Assembly (NCBI GenBank): GCA_037954235.1
Contig: JBBMOA010000007.1
Coordinates: 944,501 to 1,008,500 of the forward strand
Reading direction: 5' to 3'
From: Aulostomus chinensis
Lineage: Eukaryota > Chordata > Actinopteri > Syngnathiformes > Aulostomidae
DNA: 64,000 nt
Program-made: the position numbers and the translations under genes
Notes under the pieces: generated by a model
Seen by the model: the letters and a program-made list of their open reading frames with translations, nothing else
Database searches by the model: none
Told to the model about the DNA's origin: nothing
In this document: piece after piece, positions 9,501-16,076 of the stretch
How positions within the stretch are numbered: position 1 is the stretch's first letter
Layout of the letters: every line of letters starts with the position of its first letter

Positions 9501-12489
9501 CTGAGTGGCCAGGACATCTGACTGTGGGGAGTATAGTGGCCCTTTGTCACTATCGGCGCACGCCGGCGGTTTACAGGGTTTTACGCGTGCCAGTGTACAG
9601 TGGGTAGGTAAATGTTCATGCAGGTGTTAAGTGCATAACACAACAACTGTCCAGTCAATACTATTTGTTGCAGATTTATTTAGAATACACAAAATCTCAT
9701 TAAAACAACACACACAAACTCTAACCTGCGGCAAGGCACGGTCAAAAACCGTATGAGTTCCACGGCGTGCGTGCCTGTACTGATTAACCCGCCTATATTT
9801 ATAAAAGTCTGGCAACATCCTGAGACACCGCCACCTACTGACACAAATGGGTATAACATATCCAGAACAAAGAACATGATCTGGCTCCTACAGGGAGTTT
9901 CCCACTGCCACCAGGTGGTGCTATGACGACCCTGCCACAGAAGGAAACAGGATCTTCGTTGGCTCATACTCCAGCCCTCCACTGTATTTGGTGAACTTCA
10001 GCATCAGAGGTTTTGACTGACAGACAAACACACTGGGAAGATCAGCTCTCCAGTACTACAGCGTCCTTCTGATCAATCGCTGGTGAGACTCGGGTGTGAG
10101 GGAAACCCCCAATAGGACTGAGACAAAAATTGTCGGTCCAAGTGTGTACGTGTTTTTATACAAGAGTCAAAAGGAGGCTGGGACTAAACATTGAATAACT
10201 CTACAAATGAAAACTTTAAGTATGAAAGCGCTCAACTTAGAAAGAAACATAATCAGAACTGAATCTCAGTGTCGGTCCAAAGCTGCTTAGAGGGGTTCTT
10301 ACTGGGAGTTTGGCATCATGGGCTCTGGCCGCAGGGGTGTAAATGTTGAGGTACAGGCAGTCTTCTGAAATGTCTGGGACATCAGCCATTTTGCCACCGA
10401 GTAAATCAAGAAGTTGGATAAGAAACTCTTTACTCTGAACACACCTGAAAAAATTCAAAGGAAAGATATTACTAGAATAGTAATATAATATATATAGTAA
10501 TACTATATAGTACTATAATAAGAAATCTGGACGATGCCGGTGATTCTCCTCCAACAGGTGGATGTCTTACATGGGTGGCTGCTTGCGAGCGTCTCTCACT
10601 CCCTCCCATCCTTCCACAGCCTGAGGTGCAGACAGCCTCAGAGAGGGGCCAATGGGGGGTTTGGCAAACGGGACCCCCAGATAGGCATGAACCCCTGTCT
10701 CCTTCCCCTTCACGCTCACGAGTTCGCCTCTCAGGCTGCCGAGCTCGGTGTGGATCTCAAGTGCTGTGAGGACGTCAGAGTCACCATCGACAACCATGCA
10801 CATTCGCCAGCATCTCTGAGTGCGAGTTTATCTGAGCTACAAACCAAATCCCTCTCAGATCAGTTCTGAGCATCCAAGAAATTGATTTAGTATTTTAGCT
10901 CTCCACTTCAATTCAGCTGTACCAGCAAATACGCGCGGATACAATGAAATGATCAGTTCATCAAATCAGTCCTGATATCCATCAAAGACAAACCTAAACA
11001 TTTGCTTCCTCCTACGTCTGACAACAGAATGTTTCCTCCTCTTTTATGATCGGGAAACACATTTCTTGAGCCTTTGGACGACTGAAAGCACAAATAAGCT
11101 GTTTAAAGATGTGAGATTGCAAGTCTCACACCAAATTTGTTTCCACATACTTAACCTCACAGTGTGTATGACCAGTTAACGATCACAGATTAATAATGAA
11201 TGCAAGTTGATCAGTTAGTGTGTATATTGCAGCACAGCAGCGCTCATGGACTGTGGGAGGGATTTTTCTGTATTTTGTCTCCCTTCTTTTCTTTTTGTTG
11301 TTTATTTCATAGAGAGTTGCTGTGGGGGGCAAACTGTCCACGTGCAATCAGATGTTTTTCATAAAAAGGTGATGATGAAGGTTCTTTTGCATTTTTTTCA
11401 GAGTTCTGAAAGACAAGGATCACATCATCAAGATATCTGCCCACCACAGACTTTTGTTTCAAAATGGGTTGGAAAAAACATGTCAGACCTCCCAAACAGC
11501 CCCCAGCGGCCCGTGGCCCTGGTCTGGTCCTTACCTGATGGTGAAATGAACACTCAGCAGTGAACACCAAGGCCAAATGTATCTTGGGACGCACGGAAGT
11601 GTTTTTCTCAGGGCTCGATGTATTTTAGATTCAGAAATCTCGATATCCGTAGATTGATAGGTGCATGTCAGGACCAGGGTTGTCTTGTTGCCTGGAAATA
11701 TTTCTTCTCTCTGTGTTGGTTATTTGCTTTCAGTCAATAAATCCCTGATTCAGACTTTGGTAGGTGAAGTTAGACTGTGATGGAAAACAGACAGAACTGT
11801 GACAGCGCTGCTCACCTTTGACCTGTGACAGTCGCTCCCAGAGCAGATGGGTGCTTTGGTATCTGTCTATCTCTCTCTCTATATATATATACATGTACAT
11901 ATACACACACTATATATAGTGTGTGTGTATATGTACATACATACACACTCACACACATACGTGTGTATGTATCTAGAAGAATTTCATGTACAGACGTGTA
12001 TATACATGAAATTCAAGAGTATTACAGTATTCCCTGGGTGGTGTTTGTACGCCGCTCACCCACAGCCGTCAGTAACCGTCTAACCCTCATGGTTGCGCCG
12101 CTGTAACGGAGGCTTCGAGGCGTTCCCGAGCCCATAATCGGTCCTGGTTCTGGTTCAGGTTCTCAGCAGCAGCGGCAGCAGGCTGAGCAGCGCCGGCAGG
12201 GCCACCACGACCTTTGGGTGGAGTCACCTTTGTACTCAGTTACCATCCCAGCAGCGGGGGAGGAAGTGGAGCTCAGGTGAGGCAGCGCGAGGCGGTGAAC
12301 CCGGGGTCAGTCCCCACTCGCGCGCGCGCGAATCTCGTACACACACTCAGAGTTACGCGTTAAAACAGCGCTGACCTGGAGGAGGGCCCCCGTCACCACA
12401 CGCCTCCGCTCACCTGGAGTTTCTGCGGCAACGTGGAGAGAGAAACCCCACGACAGGACAAGCAGGGTTGGCAGAGAGCGGAGCCTCAT
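2766..12489 (-). CDS. ces2: Carboxylesterase, CES2 (cocaine esterase)-like, complete 13-exon gene
   Basis: Serine hydrolase of the alpha/beta-hydrolase fold that cleaves ester and amide bonds of lipids and xenobiotics, expected in the ER lumen or secreted. Coding exons in transcript order: 12414-12489, 10571-10763, 10303-10444, 5167-5300, 4859-5012, 4667-4771, 4467-4565, 4218-4361, 3676-3753, 3450-3597, 3218-3367, 3059-3131, 2766-2952. All boundaries are GT-AG, phases agree, and the sum is 1683 nt (560 residues plus stop), the normal family length. Visible: signal peptide, HGGG oxyanion hole (143-146), nucleophile Ser224 in GESAGG, Glu342, His454 in GSDHGDE, cysteines 91/119 and 276/287, sequon at Asn272, and C-terminus RSEL. 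The acceptor of exon 10 and the donors of exons 6 and 12 are the least certain. It looks functional. CES2 rather than CES1/CES3 is inferred from the C-terminal region. Confidence 0.93.
3059..3131 (-). CDS. ces2: Carboxylesterase exon 12
   Basis: Residues 475-498. Reads EEEQLSKRMMSYWGNFAGTG, the conserved 'W.NFA..G' helix before the C-terminal segment. Acceptor atatttag; donor GG|gtacaa. Confidence 0.85.
3218..3367 (-). CDS. ces2: Carboxylesterase exon 11: catalytic histidine
   Basis: Residues 425-474. Starts DAGAQVYLYEYQY and contains GSDHGDEIFTVLG; His454 completes the triad. Its last dozen residues (after GFCF) are less family-like. Confidence 0.92.
3450..3597 (-). CDS. ces2: Carboxylesterase exon 10
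   Basis: Residues 376-424, including LMLEEYIGSGED and ELFGDMLFTIPAI, which match the family's regulatory-domain helices. The acceptor is the least certain of the gene: I chose the AG at the end of tttcttaag because it keeps frame and length. Confidence 0.8.
3676..3753 (-). CDS. ces2: Carboxylesterase exon 9
   Basis: Residues 350-375, with the segment NWTEGIDRETLVTLL. The acceptor tttttcctctag has a good pyrimidine tract and the donor is gtaaga. Confidence 0.85.
4218..4361 (-). CDS. ces2: Carboxylesterase exon 8: catalytic acid
   Basis: Residues 302-349. Reads VPFMTGFNNDEGGW; Glu342 is the expected acid of the triad. Donor gtaagt, phase 0 at both ends. Confidence 0.94.
4467..4565 (-). CDS. 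ces2: Carboxylesterase exon 7
   Basis: Residues 269-301. Holds Cys276 and Cys287, the second conserved disulfide, and an N-glycosylation sequon NIS at 272-274. Clean cag acceptor and gtaaga donor. Confidence 0.9.
4667..4771 (-). CDS. ces2: Carboxylesterase exon 6
   Basis: Residues 234-268, beginning LLSPLSDGLVHRGIAESG, a conserved family segment. The donor is AAG|gttcac, weaker than its neighbours, but the phase fits. Confidence 0.88.
4859..5012 (-). CDS. ces2: Carboxylesterase exon 5: nucleophile serine
   Basis: Residues 182-233. Contains GNFGLLDQVEALKWIQNHI and the nucleophile elbow GESAGG with Ser224 as the predicted catalytic serine. The donor gtgagc follows SVSLL in phase 0. Confidence 0.95.
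5167..5300 (-). CDS. ces2: Carboxylesterase exon 4: oxyanion hole
   Basis: Residues 138-182. Reads VMVWIHGGGF; the glycines at 144-146 form the oxyanion hole. The exon continues with DGSALAAYQDVVVV and YRLGLLGFL, the family's core strand region. Confidence 0.95.
5755..6212 (-). other. Unidentified open frame, possibly derived from a mobile or captured gene
   Basis: About 150 codons are open on the minus strand between a TGA near 6212 and a TAA at 5755-5757. The first ATG in frame lies near 6066 and is followed by MKCQCGCAIKENRGLIPRP, then a basic stretch (RVIRRLLRFNKDRKWETRY). A T9 run near 5761-5769 breaks into a second frame that continues to a stop near 5685, so the original product was probably longer and is now frameshifted. 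I do not recognise the family. It lies in intron 3 of the carboxylesterase gene, same strand, with no convincing splice sites. Part of it is duplicated at 13711-13936. Confidence 0.35.
5846..6071 (-). repeat. 226-bp inverted duplicate, copy A
   Basis: Reverse complement of 13711-13936 with about one mismatch seen by eye (A/G within a GCCAC-GACACC context). Equal length, no indel noticed. It lies inside the unidentified open frame. Confidence 0.85.
6478..6537. repeat. (CA)n microsatellite
   Basis: About 60 bp of pure CA dinucleotide repeat in carboxylesterase intron 3, immediately before the first Tc1 copy and perhaps replacing its 5' end. Confidence 0.95.
6548..7690 (+). pseudogene. Tc1/mariner transposon copy A, dead transposase
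   Basis: Reads as a teleost Tc1-like element: the 5' leader (CTGTATAAAAGACACCTGTC), the helix-turn-helix region, then VMWSDETKMELF with the second catalytic Asp near 7130, and after a frameshift LQHDNDPKHTARQ with the next catalytic Asp near 7405. A G9 run at 7231-7239 accompanies the frameshift, and the frame stops before the last catalytic acid. Terminal inverted repeats are missing on both sides. Inserted antisense to the carboxylesterase in its intron 3. Confidence 0.85.
7700..9059 (+). mobile_element. Tc1/mariner transposon copy B, internally deleted and interrupted
   Basis: Starts with the Tc1 subterminal sequence (AATCACATTGTAGGATTTTT) and a second leader at 7800-7890, then jumps to the transposase C-terminal half (VFQHDDDPKHTARQ near 8010), so the N-terminal half is deleted. 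It is then split by a 564-bp insertion (8084-8647), resumes with the segment after the catalytic core, and ends in the 3' terminal repeat (ACTTTTTGCCCCACTGTA) at 9042-9059. It directly abuts copy A. Confidence 0.8.
8084..8647. mobile_element. 564-bp non-autonomous inverted-repeat element nested in Tc1 copy B
   Basis: Terminal inverted repeats of about 22 bp (TGCTGCGTCCGAAT then G/T then GCCAAGT) at 8084-8105 and 8626-8647 with one mismatch. Flanked by CTG at 8081-8083 and 8648-8650; removing the element plus one CTG restores the Tc1 sequence AAGGTCCTGGAGTGGCCCAG. No coding capacity. Subterminal GTAGG/GACGTAGG motifs repeat near the right end. The 3-bp target duplication suggests the PIF/Harbinger class, though I cannot match a named family. 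Confidence 0.85.
9060..10302. other. Rest of carboxylesterase intron 3, low-level repeats only
   Basis: Apart from the hairpin at 9338-9395 I recognise no gene. Two CACCTACTGG/CACCAGGTGG-type motifs near 9831 and 9910 resemble fragments seen in dispersed fish repeats. Confidence 0.4.
9338..9395. repeat. Long near-perfect hairpin of TATA/CATATA repeats
   Basis: Begins CATGAC and ends GTCATG, with alternating TATACATA between; I see about one mismatch over roughly 28-bp arms. It could extrude as a cruciform or fold in RNA. Located in carboxylesterase intron 3. Confidence 0.8.
10303..10444 (-). CDS. ces2: Carboxylesterase exon 3
   Basis: Residues 90-137. Contains Cys91 and Cys119 in SEDCLYLNIYTP, the type-B carboxylesterase signature; these two form the first conserved disulfide in the family. 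It is followed by the 5-kb intron 3 that holds most of the transposons. Confidence 0.93.
10571..10763 (-). CDS. ces2: Carboxylesterase exon 2
   Basis: Residues 26-89. It carries the N-terminal family signature (GSLRGE, then AYLGVPFAKPPIG, then RDARKQPPM). The acceptor cctcacag and donor gtaaga are good; it ends in phase 2. Confidence 0.93.
10764..12413. other. Carboxylesterase intron 1
   Basis: No exon or transposon recognised. Contains TA/CA microsatellite sequence at about 11870-11965 and an inverted repeat at 11979-12014. Confidence 0.5.
11979..12014. repeat. Perfect 12-bp inverted repeat
   Basis: GAATTTCATGTA at 11979-11990 and TACATGAAATTC at 12003-12014 with a 12-nt loop. It follows a second imperfect palindrome (CATATACACACAC / GTGTGTGTGTATATG) around 11899-11936. 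Confidence 0.9.
12414..12489 (-). CDS. ces2: Carboxylesterase exon 1: start codon and signal peptide
   Basis: Residues 1-25. The ATG begins MRLRS followed by a hydrophobic stretch (LPTLLVLSWGFSL) and a plausible cleavage site after HVAA. The donor is CCAG|gtgagc and the exon ends in phase 1, which joins exactly to exon 2. An upstream in-frame codon would put charged residues before the hydrophobic core, so this Met is preferred. Confidence 0.85.
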
Positions 12490-13142
12490 GGCGGGCGGTC
12501 CGGGCGGGTCGGGTCGGGTCGGTCTGCTGAAGGTCACCGAAGACGGAATGTCGTCCTCTTCCAGACTCTGATGAAGCGAGCGCTGCACTGGTCGAACTGC
12601 CTCTGCAACTCAGCGACAGGTCTACGGGAGACCACGCCCCTTCCTGTTCAACAATAACAGTAAATCATTTTCCTGGAGAAGCAGAAGGGGGTCCACGGGT
12701 GGTCCTGCACCGACACGCGTCACTGATCAGTAAGAACACCAGTGGCTTCTGGAGACGCACCTGTTCCGTTATCCTGCCTCATGAACGCGTCACTGACGGT
12801 TCGTAGAAGTTCGACCAGCAAGACTTTGGGTCTTGCAACATCACCGTGAAGCAGGAACCTGGCACCAGAGGCTGCGGGGAGGGGCGAGAGGTCTGCGTGA
12901 ACAGAAACTCCACTTTCAGCCCGCGTCAGATCCACAACCAGAGAGGTCCTCTGGCTGTTGCACAGGGAACTCAGGACAGAACTCGGGACCCACCTGGACC
13001 TGCCAGAGGCGCTGCAGTGTTCCGGAGTGGAGCCCCGACGAGCTTCACCCAGGCTGGGAGAGCATCGGCCATTCAGGGCCTGGATGACGCCGCTGGTTCC
13101 GTCGTCGTCTCTGGCCGGTCAGCAGCAGAGGAGGGCCGTTCA

Positions 13143-13475
13143 TCAGTCTCTCCTCCTTTCTCTGTCTTTGTCTCTGTCCGTCAGTCTCTCCTCCTTTCTC
13201 TCTCTCTTTATCTCTGTCCCTCTCTCTCCTTCTGTCTCTGTCTTCCTCCATTCTCTGTCTTTGTCTCTGTCCATCAGTCTCTCCTCCTTTCTCTCTCTCT
13301 TTATCTCTGTCCCTCTCTTTCCTTCTGTCTCTCTGTCTTCCTCCATTCTCTGTCTTTGTCTCTATCCATCAGTCTCTCCTCCTTTCTCTCTCTCTTTATC
13401 TCTGTCCCTCTCTGTCCTTCTGTCTCTCTGTCTTCCTCCATTCTCTGTCTTTGTCTCTGTCCTGCTCTCCTGCTC
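13143..13475 (+). repeat. Pyrimidine-rich minisatellite, about 94-bp unit
   Basis: Units starting CAGTCTCTCCTCC occur at 13143, 13182, 13275 and 13370, giving spacings of 39, 93 and 95. The plus strand is almost purely C/T, so the tract can form intramolecular triplex. It sits between the divergent promoters. Reading frames through it on either strand are artefacts. Confidence 0.85.
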
Positions 13476-13710
13476 TCTCTCCGTCCCCACTGATCCTGGA
13501 TCTGCTCCACCTTCCTGCTGGTAAAGGAAGGTTCTGGTGGCTGCTGTTGCAGGATGTGCTGCTGATGGAGAATTGTTGGGTGGAGGTTCATTGAAGGAGG
13601 GAGGTGCTGGACCTGCTCTACTTGGACAGAGTCAGGACAGAACTTTGGTTGGAGTTTGGTGCCACACAAATAAACCTGACATCAATGACATCATGGTATC
13701 AAGGAGAGGC

Positions 13711-13936
13711 AGAGAATGAAGTGCCAGTGTGGGTGTGCTATCAAGGAGAACCGTGGATTAATTCCACGTCCTGTCGTAGCCACAGACACCTTTTTCACCA
13801 CAGTGACTTTAAGGGTGATTAGGAGGCTGTTGCGGTTTAACAAGGACAGAAAATGGGAAACAAGGTACCACGGAGGTGAGACTGCTTCCCAAAGGAAGCT
13901 CATCTTTGAGGACATCGGCAATGCTCAGTTCCAAGG
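13711..13936 (+). repeat. 226-bp inverted duplicate, copy B
   Basis: Matches 5846-6071 on the opposite strand almost perfectly; identity starts at AGAGAATGAAG and stops at CCAAGG. The reading frame of copy A is kept open here. It lies between the carboxylesterase and banp promoters. Confidence 0.85.
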
Positions 13937-14199
13937 TTTTCAAGGTAACCCGATGTGGACGGGATTCGTGCTACTGACAGGGACGTGACGTCTCACGCAG
14001 CTCTTTGAAAACTGCACGTTGTCCGCTATAACGGGAGTCGAACTCGTGACCTTAGATCCACATCAGTCTTCTCTTGCTTGATAAAAATTAACATTTCGGC
14101 AGCTAAAAACTAAGTTCAGCCAACAATTTATTAAGATGCGTGTATACATCAGCGTTCTGTCACACTTTCCATGATCTACTTTCCTTAGACAACGCTTCC

Positions 14200-14274
14200 A
14201 CGTTTTGGCGGAATGGATACCGCCTCTGACTACGGATCAGCAGTTTGTGGGTTCGAATCCTGGCGATTGGCTCG
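14200..14274 (+). pseudogene. tRNA-Arg(ACG) relic
   Basis: The D arm (GGCGGAATGGATACCGCC), anticodon arm (CTGACTACGGATCAG, anticodon ACG at 14232-14234), T loop (GGGTTCGAATCC) and 3' end (TTGGCTCG) follow vertebrate tRNA-Arg(ACG). The 5' acceptor strand does not pair with the 3' strand, so I judge it a pseudogene or SINE head rather than a working tRNA. About 0.4 kb upstream of the probable banp first exon. Confidence 0.6.
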
Positions 14275-14502
14275 GCATATTTCTTGGTCCGGATCAATAA
14301 GCGACAGGACAAAACGTTTGATTTTTCACATTTTAACAGTCGTTTGGCATGAAGTCACATTAGAGATAAGACTGCTTGTGTTCGGGCAGGTTACTAAGTG
14401 AAGAAATTCTGATCAATTCAACTTTTGTAGTAAAATAAATTCAAAGATCCAAATATACATTTTGGTCTTTTTGTATCAATTTGTCAATTCGATATTGGTG
14501 CT

Positions 14503-14512
<10 letters not shown>

Positions 14513-14544
<32 letters not shown>

Positions 14545-14603
14545 GTTCCGCCATTTATGCTCCGAGTCGGAGACACACTCACATACCCGCGCACGCGCGC
14601 GCA
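14513..14603. repeat. GA and GC dinucleotide tracts at the banp promoter
   Basis: A GA-rich run at about 14513-14545 and an alternating CGCG run (CGCGCACGCGCGCGCACG) at about 14588-14605. Low-complexity sequence within the inferred promoter or 5' UTR; the GC run can adopt Z-DNA. Confidence 0.7.
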
Positions 14604-14699
14604 CGTCGGGAACACACGGAGCCAAGGGCTAATCTCTCGCGAGGAACGACGCCGTTATCGGAATCTCTACAAACAACACGAGAATTCATCATTCACACG
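14600..14699 (+). other. banp: Probable non-coding first exon of banp
   Basis: CpG-rich sequence ending CACACG|gtaata at 14699. The first coding exon at 16001 begins just downstream of an acceptor, so at least one upstream non-coding exon is needed, and this is the best candidate on position, CpG content and donor. The 5' end is not defined. Confidence 0.4.
14635..14644. promoter_or_regulatory. CGCG element (BANP binding site) in the banp promoter or first exon
   Basis: TCTCGCGAGG, 9 of 10 bases of the palindrome TCTCGCGAGA. BANP is reported to bind this element at unmethylated CpG-rich promoters. The site lies about 65 bp before a GT (14700-14701) that is a plausible donor of the non-coding first banp exon. 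Self-regulation is inferred. Confidence 0.6.
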
Positions 14700-16006
14700 G
14701 TAATATAACCCAATCTTCCACGGTGCGTGTGCTGCGTGCCAGCAGCGCAGGGGGAAAACATTCCTAATTCTTATTTTCTCCAACGGTTTTCGATTCTCGC
14801 ACCACACTTGAATGGCCTTCAGGCCCCACTAGCATGCTAACACCACGCTAGCGATACAATGACTCTGCTTTAGCAGGAACATCAGCACGAAGCTGGCCGT
14901 TCCCGCCGCGCAGCGCCCAGACTAGCTAGCGCTCACTAGCTAGGTAGCGCAGGCAGCGACGTCGCGCCTTCAGCAGTTAAAGCTCTTGAGGGTCGGAAAC
15001 ATCGTCAGGATTTTCTCATATTTTGCTAAAATGATGAACCTCCCGTCACGGTTTGCCAGACACAGCCAGCGAGAGTCCATCAGTAGCGGGAAGTAACGTT
15101 TAGTTAGCTAGGCAAACAGTAGCCAGCCTCCCGCAGCTCCGAGGACTGCAGTCCGAAGTAGGGTCGTGGTACCGAATAACGGTACCACCGGTGTCCGTGT
15201 GGCCATGACCGGGGTCGACAAAGCATCTGCACCCTGACCTTCTCCCATAGATACTCGGAGATAACCATAGCTAAATTCCCACCATCGAATCTAACAGCTT
15301 CAACCTGATGTTTCTGCTTTGATAACTTTCAAAAATGACACAAACCCCATTTTCTAAATTATAAAGTGAGGCAGAGTTTAAAGCTCGTTACCGACGCGAG
15401 AGAGCGCGGCTGAGGAGCCCTTCCCCTGGACGCTGACGGGACCGTTGCCTTGCTGAATTCAATTCTCTGATTGAGAAATAAGCACCGCCAAGTTCAACTC
15501 ACATTACACAGTTCCGTTCGAGAGAAACTCAGATGCTGCCTCAGGAAGCCGAGGATCCCAGCTGGACCTGTCTGACATGAAGGCAAACGAAGCAGAGCCT
15601 GTGGTTACTAAATAAAGCACCTTGCAGAAATGCACATTTTCTTGTTTGACTGTCATTTCATTGTCAGGATTGATGTCTGGATTCATACCCCAACGAGATG
15701 CTCAATTATATCATGACATCTAAGTCTTCAGTAAGTTTAGGTGAATGGCTGTCGGTGGAGGACGGCTCAGGACACGAGCTTGCATCTCTTGTAGCAAGGG
15801 GAAGTCAGCGTTACCACGTAGGAAATCACATCCGTGTCTATGGTTTTGAAATGTCACTGTAGAATGTCATAGGTTTGACAAAGCCCCTTTTTAAAAACAA
15901 AAAACAAAGTAACTTATTCCTGCATAAACGCCTGTGACCTTGAGACCTATTTTGCTATTTGTCAAGTTATCCAACTTCTTCTATGACCTTATTTTAGCAG
16001 TGAACA

Positions 16007-16076
16007 ATGTCCGAGGAAGAGCTGGATGAAATTGTGCAGATAACTGTGGAGGATTTTAACCAGGATGGCCGCACAG
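16007..16076 (+). CDS. banp: banp coding exon 1 (start)
   Basis: Residues 1-23, starting MSEEELDEIVQITVEDF, the expected BANP N-terminus. The exon begins at 16001 (or 15998) after TTTTAG(CAG), so only a few bases of 5' UTR precede the ATG. Ends phase 1 at gtgagg. Confidence 0.92.

Noticed and set aside
12846..13720. Possible gene between the promoters, including a WYQGEAE motif reminiscent of sialate O-acetylesterase
   Set aside because: The motif falls at the junction of unrelated sequence and the 226-bp duplicate, no other exon of that family is present, and the frame runs through a minisatellite.
14033..14051. A second tRNA gene on the minus strand
   Set aside because: The T-loop-like motif is good, but I could not pair an acceptor stem or find D and anticodon arms.
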